Below, piece after piece: positions 1 through 6,558 of a stretch of 20,543 nucleotides of DNA. The position numbers were made by a program, and so were the translations under genes. The notes beneath the pieces are model-generated. The model was not told the origin of the DNA. It did no database searches and saw only the letters and a program-made list of their open reading frames with translations. Positions within the stretch are counted from its first letter, which is position 1. Each line of letters opens with the position of its first letter. This DNA comes from Bacillota bacterium (GTDB lineage: Bacteria > Bacillota > Clostridia > Lachnospirales > Lachnospiraceae), in NCBI GenBank assembly GCA_023389295.1, contig JAEWEO010000080.1:1-20543 (forward strand), read 5' to 3'.

Positions 1-46
1 CGACCGGCATTTTGGGGAGGCTTCTTTTATTTTATAACATAATAAC

Positions 47-81
47 AATGTTGGGAATATGTTTTCACACACCCCAACATT
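47..81 (-). terminator. hairpin downstream of the DUF3298 gene
   Basis: A 9-bp perfect inverted repeat (AATGTTGGG at 47-55 with CCCAACATT at 73-81) lies just past the stop codon of the minus-strand gene at 105. The following sequence is T-rich but not a clean run of T, so this is a likely but imperfect intrinsic terminator. Confidence 0.5.
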
Positions 82-104
82 CATTATAGAACCGTTTTTT
101 TATA

Positions 105-809
105 TCACAATTCCGGTCGTTTCAAGAGCTCACATTTTGGCATAATAGCACCATTGGGACCATAGGGAATGACAAAGGTAGGAATCCCTGAGGAATACGG
201 TGCTATATCATATTGTTGGAAATAGATAACAACACCTTCTTTTGTTAGATAAAAACTATTTGCTTTAAAATTCTCTCGAACTAATTGCTCATAGTTTTCA
301 AAGTAAATATTATTACCCTGCGCTATTTGAGCAGCAATTTGTTCGCCTATGGACTCTATTACAAACTCCTTATAGTTGGCGCGATTTAAGAAAAAGTCGC
401 CTAGTTCCATACGCTTACTCTTTGGCAAATTCCATGTATCAGAATAACGGACTGTTAATCCGTGTGCTCCTCCGGCGTATTCATACTGGTCAAAATAAAG
501 ACTTATGACACAATTCTGGTTATAGGTTACCGTATAGTCTACTACTGCTTCAAACTCATGAATCGGATAATTATTTGCTACGGAATACTCATATTCAACC
601 ATTGCCATCTGATAGAGATTCATAATGTTTGATCTTTCATACATCACCGCTTTTGTTCGATATAGAGAATTTAATTTATTTGCAAGTGTCTGATAGGTCT
701 CGGATATGAAATGCGGATATTTTATCGTATAACGCATTATCAAGTGATTTTTATAATACATATCCTGCTTCATTACCTTTTCTCTTACAAGAACCCAATA
801 CCCGTCCAA
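105..809 (-). CDS. DUF3298 (RsiV/PdaC-type C-terminal) domain protein, TTG start
   Basis: This 234-residue protein has the two-part layout of DUF4163/DUF3298 proteins, known from the sensor part of RsiV and from PdaC. Residues about 20-120 would be the N-terminal part, with the motif YAGGAHG near 112-118. The C-terminal part ends in the typical QQYDIAPYSSG...FVIPY block. No signal peptide or membrane helix is visible, which is odd because most relatives are anchored or secreted; this copy may be cytoplasmic. The start is a TTG: AAAGGAGG lies about 8 nt upstream, whereas the in-frame ATG at codon 13 has only a weak AAGG. It follows nrdJ on the same strand, but a hairpin lies between them, so it is probably a separate unit. 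Its biochemical role is unknown. Confidence 0.75.
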   Translation of the reverse strand: MDGYWVLVREKVMKQDMYYKNHLIMRYTIKYPHFISETYQTLANKLNSLYRTKAVMYERSNIMNLYQMAMVEYEYSVANNYPIHEFEAVVDYTVTYNQNCVISLYFDQYEYAGGAHGLTVRYSDTWNLPKSKRMELGDFFLNRANYKEFVIESIGEQIAAQIAQGNNIYFENYEQLVRENFKANSFYLTKEGVVIYFQQYDIAPYSSGIPTFVIPYGPNGAIMPKCELLKRPEL

Positions 810-897
810 ACCAGATTCCCTCCTTTCATAGCTTATCCCTTTAGCACATCATATGCTTACTTTTCCTCTGATATTCTCGTCTTTGCCCGGTATATAG

Positions 898-935
898 AAA
901 TAGCTGCAGCATCTTAAGGATGTCTGCAGCCATTT
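898..935 (-). terminator. nrdJ: terminator-like hairpin after nrdJ
   Basis: A long stem is built from the repeated GCTGCAG core (898-913 with 919-935, one bulged base) and a short TTAAG loop. On the minus strand it follows nrdJ and the 3'-UTR element. The T-tract is weak (ATTTCTATAT). Confidence 0.55.
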
Positions 936-942
936 CTAATTT

Positions 943-996
943 ATTAACATAGACGATCGTATAGGCAATGATGTAATACAAGCGTCGTTGATTTTA
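943..996 (-). repeat. 3'-UTR element, copy A (after nrdJ)
   Basis: Read on the minus strand, this carries ATCAACGACGCT, a 20-nt variable middle, then CGATCGTCTATGTTAATA. The two conserved blocks also occur after desulfoferrodoxin (4901-4945) and after the gene at 9338 (9241-9283), in the same orientation relative to the gene and directly before a terminator hairpin. This copy has a longer middle than the other two. GACG and CGTC in the two blocks can pair in all copies. Confidence 0.65.
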
Positions 997-1008
997 CTAT
1001 ATAAGAAA

Positions 1009-3096
1009 TTACCGAATGGGACAGGCACCGGATTCACATTCACTATCCAGAATTTCTCTTTCCTCTGCGTCATCAAGCTTTGCCAAAAGCTCATAATCAA
1101 AAGGCTTAATGGTCTGAATTCTCCTTTCATATTCTTCTTTTGTGGTCGCTTCAAAAGGCAATAAGGGATAAGTTTCCTCCATGAGCGGAAGAAGTGTAAT
1201 ACCAACTACTGAATCAAAATTATCATAAATCCATTGTGTAACAGCTTCCCATTCATGTTCTCTTACATGTACGGTAATGGAAGAATTATGATCCGTCCAA
1301 TGTTCCATACTTAATTTATATAGTTCCAGTTGTTCAATCGCACCCACCTCGTATTTTGTTCTTCCCTCCGGTGCTTTAATCGGAAATTCGATTACTTTAA
1401 TAGTACAGTTCTCATCGGTCTGTCCGACTTCATTGTGTATCTCATATCCTCCCTGCTGCTGTATCATCTGGTATAACGGATCACTGGTAGAGATACGGAT
1501 GCGTCTAATGTAATAATTAGAGTGCGCAAAATGAATTCCGGAACTTACGCAAGGTAAATTTGATAAACTCCCCTCCGGCTTTATGGTAGTCATAAGCTTT
1601 GGTGCTACTATACCAAGTTCCTTTGAATAACGATGCCCCTCCTTATGGACAATAGCTCGCATCCAAGATAAGAGTTCGCTCAGTTCTTCATAGCTCATAT
1701 GAGTCTGATTCATCATATCCATCATACCCGTTAAAGAAACGCCTATGATTCGGTCCTCTTGCATGACCTTATTCCACTTCGGAAGCTCAACATCTACTAA
1801 AGTCATACGGATAGCCACTCTAGTTGATAGCTTTAGTACCTCCATTAGACGTTCCCTATTAAGCTTATCACCCTCCACAAAGGACATCAAATTGTTCGTA
1901 GTAAGGTTACAACATTGCTTGGACTGAAGTAAAATCTCACCGCAAGGATTACAACCACGGAAGGTGGGCTTTCTTCGAAGTGATTCTGATCCATTAATAA
2001 ATCCAGGTTCACCATTGATTCGAATGGAGTGAATAATCTCCTTAATCTCTTCTAAAGATGGTCGCTTGAAATATAGAATGGAGTTGTTACTCATCTTACG
2101 ATGAGATATTTGCTCATCCTCCAGCCATACTCCATTCTCGACCTTATATAAATTCTGCTTTGCACGAATTACTTCTTCATCATCTTCATCACAGATAACC
2201 ATCATCGCGCTTCTTCTTACACCACCGGATACAACATTTTCACTAATAATCGTGGCTATATCAAGGGCGTCCAAGGTTTTTAAGTGACCTCCCTCTCTAT
2301 TACAAATAACACGATTAATTTTCTCAAACATACGCTGAAGAGATTTATGTCCGGAAGCTCTTCCCCCAAAGCGTTTTAGGCGTTCACCCTCCGGTCTTAC
2401 ATAACTATAATCAATTACTACTTTCTTAATTTTCTCATATTCCTTATGTGTAATCAGTTGAAAATATAGTTCAAGCGCCTCGCACCAGCCTTCTTTGCTG
2501 TCACCTACTTTAAGTATGGCCATATCCTTAGCCGTCTCTTCAAAGAATAGCTTAGTATGCTCCATTTCCTCTTTTGAAGTTCGAAGGCGCACATCAGATT
2601 TATAATTGCTTTCTAACAAGATGTTACGCACCTGTGGAAGGACATTGATGTGATCTTTTTGGATACGGATTCCGACTCCGCTGCCAACCATCAAAAGATA
2701 AAACACATCAACAAAATCCTCCATACATTCGATATCCGTAAAGGCACAATTATAGTTTGATAAAGGATATTGATTTACTACTTCCGTTCCTCCCATGTAC
2801 AAGGTTCTTCCCGAAGTAAAGGTTCTAAGATGGAATAGATTATCATAGAGAAATTCTGCCTCCATTCTTTCCTTCTTGGGGTCAACGGGCAATCCCATCT
2901 TTTTCTTATAATTTATACCAAGGCTGATATTATACTCTGTAGCTCTAAGTACAGTTTCAGGCCATATTTCTCGTCGCTTTTTATCGTCAAGATATCTGGA
3001 GTAAGTTCTCAGATATACAAATTCTCCGATGTGGCTTAATGGATTTTTTAAATTATCATATTTATTTAAAAAATTATCTGATAGTAAATGTTCCAT
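1009..3096 (-). CDS. nrdJ: adenosylcobalamin-dependent ribonucleoside-triphosphate reductase (class II, monomeric)
   Basis: This 695-residue enzyme reduces ribonucleoside triphosphates to deoxynucleotides using a cobalamin-derived radical, so it works without oxygen. It matches the monomeric Lactobacillus leichmannii RTPR type (739 residues). The visible active site is NPCGE at about 384-387 (radical Cys 385, Glu 387). The reducible cysteine pair is Cys117 (in SNYNC) and Cys396, which is 11 residues after the radical Cys as in the reference enzyme. The C-terminal reductant pair is Cys687/Cys692 in CESGAC. The start at 3096 is chosen because GGAG lies 6 nt upstream; the longer frame would begin with an unsupported TTG at 3129. 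Transcription should start from the consensus promoter at 3219-3247. No cobalamin riboswitch is evident in the leader. Confidence 0.93.
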   Translation of the reverse strand: MEHLLSDNFLNKYDNLKNPLSHIGEFVYLRTYSRYLDDKKRREIWPETVLRATEYNISLGINYKKKMGLPVDPKKERMEAEFLYDNLFHLRTFTSGRTLYMGGTEVVNQYPLSNYNCAFTDIECMEDFVDVFYLLMVGSGVGIRIQKDHINVLPQVRNILLESNYKSDVRLRTSKEEMEHTKLFFEETAKDMAILKVGDSKEGWCEALELYFQLITHKEYEKIKKVVIDYSYVRPEGERLKRFGGRASGHKSLQRMFEKINRVICNREGGHLKTLDALDIATIISENVVSGGVRRSAMMVICDEDDEEVIRAKQNLYKVENGVWLEDEQISHRKMSNNSILYFKRPSLEEIKEIIHSIRINGEPGFINGSESLRRKPTFRGCNPCGEILLQSKQCCNLTTNNLMSFVEGDKLNRERLMEVLKLSTRVAIRMTLVDVELPKWNKVMQEDRIIGVSLTGMMDMMNQTHMSYEELSELLSWMRAIVHKEGHRYSKELGIVAPKLMTTIKPEGSLSNLPCVSSGIHFAHSNYYIRRIRISTSDPLYQMIQQQGGYEIHNEVGQTDENCTIKVIEFPIKAPEGRTKYEVGAIEQLELYKLSMEHWTDHNSSITVHVREHEWEAVTQWIYDNFDSVVGITLLPLMEETYPLLPFEATTKEEYERRIQTIKPFDYELLAKLDDAEEREILDSECESGACPIR

Positions 3097-3198
3097 AATA
3101 CGCTCCATTCTACATATACACGACAGCAAACACCAAGCTGCTATCCTTCTATTCTTAGCATTTCATGCTATTTTTAAACATCAGTTACTTTTTTATAT

Positions 3199-3245
3199 GT
3201 ACAATATATTGTAGTTCAATTATATTAAACCACAACATCTATGTC
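3199..3245 (-). promoter_or_regulatory. pair of candidate NrdR boxes
   Basis: The NrdR consensus is a 16-bp palindrome with core CwAtATaTwG. At 3199-3214 the core is matched exactly (CAATATATTG; 12 of 16 positions overall). A weaker match (about 9 of 16) lies at 3230-3245, with its centre exactly 31 bp away, the spacing usual for tandem NrdR boxes. One box covers the expected transcription start of nrdJ and the other reaches the -35 region, as a repressor site would. Only the first box is convincing alone. Confidence 0.5.
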
Positions 3246-3247
3246 AA
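3219..3247 (-). promoter_or_regulatory. nrdJ promoter (consensus sigma-A)
   Basis: On the minus strand, TTGACA (3242-3247) and TATAAT (3219-3224) are separated by exactly 17 bp: a perfect consensus promoter giving a leader of about 115 nt before the nrdJ start. Confidence 0.85.
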
Positions 3248-3333
3248 CTACAGTTTTATTTTCCCATTTGTAACAATACCTTATCCCACCGCATATATAG
3301 ATATTGAAATACATTGTAAAGGAGTGTCTTATT

Positions 3334-3729
3334 TTGTCATTTAATCCTTCGCTGTTATGCGGTATTATTAATTCCACTAATTTCTTTGTTGTAATTATAG
3401 CCTTAATTATTGCCTTTTTCTTGCTGGGAATTATTTTTGGTATCTTAATTAATAGATCAAGACGAAGCTCAAAAGATGATATAACAACTGTTATTAACAA
3501 TGATACTAATAAAAATCAAAGTCAGTCTGTTACTTTGGGACAAGATAATCAATTTGAAACTAATACAAGAAACACTAATCGAAACAGTAACCAAAATACG
3601 AACCAAAGTACGAACCATAATACCAATCAAAATACAAACCACAATGCGAACCAAGATACGAACCATAATACGAACCATAACCAATATAATAATAATCATG
3701 ATAAACCTTATGGTAATTACTGGTACTAA
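3334..3729 (+). CDS. membrane-anchored Asn/Thr/Gln/His-rich low-complexity protein, TTG start
   Basis: A 131-residue protein of unknown function. Residues about 17-39 form one hydrophobic helix followed by a basic patch (NRSRRSSK), suggesting a single membrane anchor with the tail on the cytoplasmic side by the positive-inside rule. From about residue 50 to the end it is almost only N, T, Q, H and S. The core of the tail is a four-residue repeat (NQNT/NHNT) encoded by 12-bp tandem repeats, and it ends in KPYGNYWY. The TTG start at 3334 is chosen because AAAGGAG lies 9 nt upstream; an upstream in-frame ATG at 3304 has no ribosome site. It is divergent from nrdJ, sharing the intergenic region. 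Gene status rests on the ribosome site and helix; I recognise no family. Confidence 0.65.
   Translation: MSFNPSLLCGIINSTNFFVVIIALIIAFFLLGIIFGILINRSRRSSKDDITTVINNDTNKNQSQSVTLGQDNQFETNTRNTNRNSNQNTNQSTNHNTNQNTNHNANQDTNHNTNHNQYNNNHDKPYGNYWY
3589..3680 (+). repeat. 12-bp tandem repeat (7 units plus a partial) inside the Asn-rich gene
   Basis: Seven in-frame units of the type AACCAWAATACG run from 3589 to 3672, followed by a partial unit. Each encodes Asn-Gln/His-Asn-Thr or close variants. Units differ by one to three bases, so the array is diverged rather than freshly expanded. Length changes by whole units would keep the frame. Confidence 0.85.
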
Positions 3730-3815
3730 CCCATAAGAAGAAATGAAATGGTGTACGAAAACACACCAATGACATCTACAATGTGAGGCATAGAAATTAT
3801 ATTGTCTAAACCATA

Positions 3816-3858
3816 AAGCTGCCTTAAAGGTCTCTATTTCTTACCTCTAAGGCAGCTT
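3816..3858. terminator. bidirectional terminator-like hairpin
   Basis: An 11-bp perfect stem (AAGCTGCCTTA at 3816-3826, partner at 3848-3858) lies between the convergent Asn-rich gene and the small minus-strand gene at 3953. T-tracts are modest on both strands. A second short hairpin (TGGTGT/ACACCA, 3749-3768) lies nearer the Asn-rich gene. Confidence 0.55.
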
Positions 3859-3952
3859 ACTTTGTTAAATCTTTGGGCTTCTATTGTTCTTTTACAATTC
3901 TTATTATAAGTTCCTTTCCTTTGTAATCAGAAGATCGATGCCTTTATCAAAC

Positions 3953-4105
3953 TTACTTATTTTCTGCTCTTCCTGTAAATTCATGATTAATTTTGTTTTG
4001 CTCCTTACCACTTTCACCTGCTGAAGCTGAATTACCTATTCCTTCTTTCTTAAGATGATCTTTTTCTTTTTCCTTACGATATCTTTGATTCGATTGTTTG
4101 CTCAG
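3953..4105 (-). CDS. 50-residue hydrophilic protein, apparent CTG start
   Basis: A short frame encodes 50 residues beginning (M)SKQSNQRYRKEKEKDHLKK and ending NHEFTGRAENK. It is highly charged, with no hydrophobic segment and no Cys. The upstream ribosome site AAGGATGTGAT differs from the full anti-SD complement AAGGAGGTGAT by one base, and CTG sits 3 nt after it. Between the upstream in-frame stop (TGA at 4121-4123) and this point there is no in-frame ATG, GTG or TTG, and the protein contains no internal Met, so CTG is the only reasonable start unless there is a sequence error. Size and composition recall small acid-soluble spore proteins, but I see no diagnostic motif. The convergent hairpin at 3816-3858 would end its transcript. 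Confidence 0.5.
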   Translation of the reverse strand: MSKQSNQRYRKEKEKDHLKKEGIGNSASAGESGKEQNKINHEFTGRAENK

Positions 4106-4123
4106 AACATCACATCCTTTTCA

Positions 4124-4411
4124 AATTTATAAGAATAGTGTTTCTCTGAGAACTACCAATATGCATAGTGACTTACCTTTTATAATATTTAAATTTTACC
4201 TATCGGTGTATAGGCATCTCATTAATACATACAATAAGACCATTACAAGCCAATTTCATGTATAGTGCCTTCTAACACAATATCCATTAAAACGAATTGG
4301 TTTAAAATTAATAATAAACAGCTGTAATAGCTTGTACATATCTGCATAATATGTAAGTAAGGGAATAAACAACTTTTACATGATATTCACACAAAAGAAT
4401 ATAGACCCGAA
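4124..4411. other. AT-rich intergenic region, no gene seen
   Basis: Between the small minus-strand gene and the desulfoferrodoxin promoter I find no frame with a ribosome site, no long hairpin and no recognised RNA. A 34-codon plus-strand frame from ATG at about 4161 lacks a Shine-Dalgarno site. The upstream region of the minus-strand gene should be here, but I cannot name a convincing promoter. Confidence 0.5.
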
Positions 4412-4460
4412 ATTGATATTTAGACTTGCTTTTTTATACTAAGTGATATAAAATATCAAT
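4412..4460 (+). promoter_or_regulatory. desulfoferrodoxin promoter with flanking 10-bp inverted repeat
   Basis: TTGATA (4413-4418) and TATACT (4435-4440) with a 16-bp spacer form a plausible sigma-A promoter. A perfect inverted repeat, ATTGATATTT at 4412-4421 and AAATATCAAT at 4451-4460, brackets it: one arm covers the -35 box and the other lies just past the expected transcription start. It could be an operator bound by a dimer or looped by a tetramer. Confidence 0.55.
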
Positions 4461-4502
4461 AACAGTAATGATTATTAATTTAATTTCAAGGAGGACACAA
4501 AA

Positions 4503-4877
4503 ATGTCTAATGTAACTTTTTATCGTTGTGAAGTATGCGGAAATATGGTGGCTCAAATTAAGAATGGCGGTGGCACTTTAACTTGCTGTGGAAAACCTAT
4601 GACAAAGCTTGATGCTAATACTACCGATGCTGTTCAAGAAAAGCACGTTCCTGACGTAGTAAAGGAAGACGGAAAGATTAAAGTTGCTATTGGCTCTGTA
4701 CTTCATCCTTCATTACCCGAACACTATATTGAGTGGGTTGCTCTTGTAACAGAAGATAAGGTTCAATTAACATATTTACAGCCAGGTCAAGAGCCTAAGG
4801 CAGAGTTTGAAGAGGTTGAGCACGGTGCTGTATATGAATATTGCAATCTTCATGGCTTATGGAAAGCAGAATTCTAA
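4503..4877 (+). CDS. dfx: desulfoferrodoxin (two-iron superoxide reductase)
   Basis: This 124-residue protein reduces superoxide to hydrogen peroxide in the cytoplasm of anaerobes without making oxygen. The N-terminal desulforedoxin-type domain binds iron through Cys9, Cys12, Cys28 and Cys29 (YRCEVC and CC). The C-terminal catalytic domain has the EKH motif (46-48) and the Fe(His)4Cys ligands: His48, His68, His74, Cys114 and His117 (HPSLPEHYIEW and CNLHGLW). All key residues are present and the length is normal, so it should be active. The start has a strong AAGGAGG ribosome site. It is a single-gene unit with its own promoter, 3'-UTR element and terminator. Electrons usually come from rubredoxin, which is not encoded here. 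Confidence 0.96.
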   Translation: MSNVTFYRCEVCGNMVAQIKNGGGTLTCCGKPMTKLDANTTDAVQEKHVPDVVKEDGKIKVAIGSVLHPSLPEHYIEWVALVTEDKVQLTYLQPGQEPKAEFEEVEHGAVYEYCNLHGLWKAEF

Positions 4878-4900
4878 GATTTAGCATTATTGTAGTACAA

Positions 4901-4945
4901 ATCAACCAGCGACGCTCTCCCGAAGCGATCGTCTTATGTTAATAT
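4901..4945 (+). repeat. 3'-UTR element, copy B (after desulfoferrodoxin)
   Basis: This contains ATCAACCAGCGACGCT, a short C-rich loop, then AGCGATCGTCTTATGTTAATA split over 4924-4945. CGACGCT can pair with AGCG-TCG with one bulged A, giving a compact hairpin. The element begins 24 nt past the stop codon and abuts the terminator stem at 4946. It is related to copies A and C. Confidence 0.7.
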
Positions 4946-5013
4946 AAAAGAGAAAGTGTTAAGTAAAATGTCCTATAACCTAGGTTCCTCATTTTACTAC
5001 ACTTTCTCTTTTT
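4946..5013. terminator. strong bidirectional terminator between dfx and the ABC transporter
   Basis: A stem of over 20 bp (4946-4970 with 4990-5012, small interruptions) is followed by CTCTTTTTC on the plus strand and CTCTTTTATATT on the minus strand. It serves the convergent desulfoferrodoxin and ATPase genes. Confidence 0.85.
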
Positions 5014-5049
5014 CTATACTCTTCTCTTTTTCTATACTCTTCTCTTTTT
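5004..5049. repeat. 18-bp tandem repeat, about 2.6 units
   Basis: TTCTCTTTTTCTATACTC is present twice exactly (5004-5021, 5022-5039) and then a third time partially (5040-5049). The first unit begins inside the terminator stem, so the duplication adds extra T-rich sequence after the hairpin. Confidence 0.8.
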
Positions 5050-5079
5050 AATCCCCTGCTCCATTAAAATATCGATCCA

Positions 5080-5832
5080 TCAGATATAATAAATAGGTTC
5101 TTTTCGATATTTTTCAAGAAACTGCTTTGTTCTCTCCTTCTGAGGATTTTGAAAAAATTCTCTCGCTGTATTCTCTTCCACAACAATTCCATCGGACATA
5201 AATACGATTCGATCCGCAACCTCTCTAGCAAAATCCAGCTCATGGGTTACAATCATCATGGTAACTTTCTCCTGTGAAACATTCTTGATTACCTGTAATA
5301 CTTCCTCTACTAGCTCCGGATCAAGTGCTGAAGTAGGTTCATCAAAGAGAATCACTTTTGGATTAATAGCTAAGGCTCTTGCAATTGCAACTCTTTGCTG
5401 CTGTCCTCCGGATAGACCGGAGGGGTAGTGATTTGCACGGTCCAAAAGATCCACTTTTTCAAGTAACTGCTGGCTTTTCTCATAGGCTTCCTTCTTAGAC
5501 ATTTTAAAGACTACAAGGAGTGCCTCCGCGATATTTTCAAGAGCAGTTTTATTTGCAAAGAGATTATAATTTTGAAACACCATAGCTGTGTTTTGATGTA
5601 CCCTATGAATGCACTTTTTGGTTAATGCATGAGCCTCCACATGAATATCATCTAGAATTATTTCACCGCTTGTTGGTTTTTCTAAAAGATTGATGCAGCG
5701 AAGTAAGGTCGACTTACCGGATCCACTAGGACCAATGAGCGCTACCGTCTCGCCTTTTTCTACTTTTAAATTAATATCCTTTAAGACATGATTCTTCTTA
5801 AAATACTTATTAATATTTCTAATCTCTATCAT
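5080..5832 (-). CDS. polar amino-acid (cystine-type) ABC transporter ATPase
   Basis: This 250-residue cytoplasmic ATPase powers import by the two genes upstream of it. It has Walker A GPSGSGKST (about 34-42), the ABC signature LSGGQQQR (about 140-147), Walker B VILFDEPTSALD, and the switch histidine in IVTHELDF. Length and motifs fit the GlnQ/TcyC-type ATPases of PAAT importers. Its ATG overlaps the permease stop by 4 bp (ATGA), indicating translational coupling. It is the last gene of the operon and ends before the terminator at 4946-5013. The substrate is inferred from the binding protein, not from this gene. Confidence 0.92.
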   Translation of the reverse strand: MIEIRNINKYFKKNHVLKDINLKVEKGETVALIGPSGSGKSTLLRCINLLEKPTSGEIILDDIHVEAHALTKKCIHRVHQNTAMVFQNYNLFANKTALENIAEALLVVFKMSKKEAYEKSQQLLEKVDLLDRANHYPSGLSGGQQQRVAIARALAINPKVILFDEPTSALDPELVEEVLQVIKNVSQEKVTMMIVTHELDFAREVADRIVFMSDGIVVEENTAREFFQNPQKERTKQFLEKYRKEPIYYI

Positions 5833-6542
5833 GACACACCTCTTTCATACCGACGGAATCTATGCTCCAGTAGCTTCAAAATTCGTTCAATCAAAATGCA
5901 TATTACCCAGTATAAAAATGCTGCCACTATGTAAACTTCAAAAAACATAGAAGTTCTTCCTGCAATAATCTTTGCCTTTCCAATGATCTCCGGTACGGAG
6001 GCTGCAAAAGCTAAGGATGTATCTTTTAATAAAGCTACAAAATGATTCCCAATGTTAGGTAAAGCAACAGTTGCTGCCTGAGGGAGAATAATCCGTCGTA
6101 ATCCCTGTGTCGTGGACATTCCCACCGAATAGCATGCTTCCATCTGTCCCTTGTTAACTGATTGAATGGCTGCTCTTATGGTTTCCGAAAGATAAGCTCC
6201 TGAATTCAGAGAAAACGCTACATAAATAAAGTAAATCGCCGGTATAAATGATACGTCATAATCAAGGTTATATCTAGAATTAAGATAGCGAATTACCAAA
6301 GGAATACCATAATAAGATAAGAATATCTGTACCAATAAAGGTGTGCCTCTGATAAATGAAACATATACCGCTGCAATCTGCGATAATATGGGTACCTGAT
6401 AAATCTTAATTAAGGCAACAAAAAGCCCAATTAGTAAACCAATTACAAAAGCAATGAGGGCGATGGCCAGGGAAGTTGGAATTCCCTTTGCAATTGCCGG
6501 TATCGATTGTATCAAATAAGAGAAGTCCAATAACTGTTCCAT
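5829..6542 (-). CDS. polar amino-acid (cystine-type) ABC transporter permease
   Basis: A 237-residue inner-membrane subunit of the His/Glu/Gln/Arg permease family. About five hydrophobic segments are visible, starting near residues 20-45. The sequence FIRGTPLLVQIFLSYYG is typical of the family, and the EAA-type coupling loop is around EACYSVGMSTTQGLRRIILPQA, which contacts the ATPase. The region LNSGAYLSETIRAAI resembles TcyB/TcyL cystine permeases. It begins 16 nt after the binding-protein stop, with a moderate GAGAG ribosome site, and its stop overlaps the ATPase start. A single permease gene implies a homodimer. Confidence 0.92.
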   Translation of the reverse strand: MEQLLDFSYLIQSIPAIAKGIPTSLAIALIAFVIGLLIGLFVALIKIYQVPILSQIAAVYVSFIRGTPLLVQIFLSYYGIPLVIRYLNSRYNLDYDVSFIPAIYFIYVAFSLNSGAYLSETIRAAIQSVNKGQMEACYSVGMSTTQGLRRIILPQAATVALPNIGNHFVALLKDTSLAFAASVPEIIGKAKIIAGRTSMFFEVYIVAAFLYWVICILIERILKLLEHRFRRYERGVS

Positions 6543-6558
6543 CTAAATCACTCTCTTT

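Noticed and set aside
711..917. Plus-strand 68-codon frame
   Set aside because: It has no ribosome site and overlaps the start of the DUF3298 gene and the nrdJ terminator; shadow frame.
3130..3240. Cobalamin riboswitch in the nrdJ leader
   Set aside because: The leader is only about 115 nt and AT-rich, with none of the conserved B12-box sequence; only a short AGCAT hairpin is present.
3589..3680. CRISPR-like array
   Set aside because: The 12-bp units are contiguous without spacers, are in frame and encode a regular Asn-rich repeat.
3469..3775. Minus-strand and alternate-frame ORFs over the Asn-rich gene
   Set aside because: These are by-products of the low-complexity repeat, with no ribosome sites.
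4106..4200. Sporulation sigma-G/F promoter before the 50-residue gene
   Set aside because: A GCATA followed by CACTATT at about 19 bp was considered, but the -10 has two mismatches and the spacing is not ideal.
4161..4265. 34-codon plus-strand frame upstream of dfx
   Set aside because: It has no Shine-Dalgarno site and no recognisable protein character.
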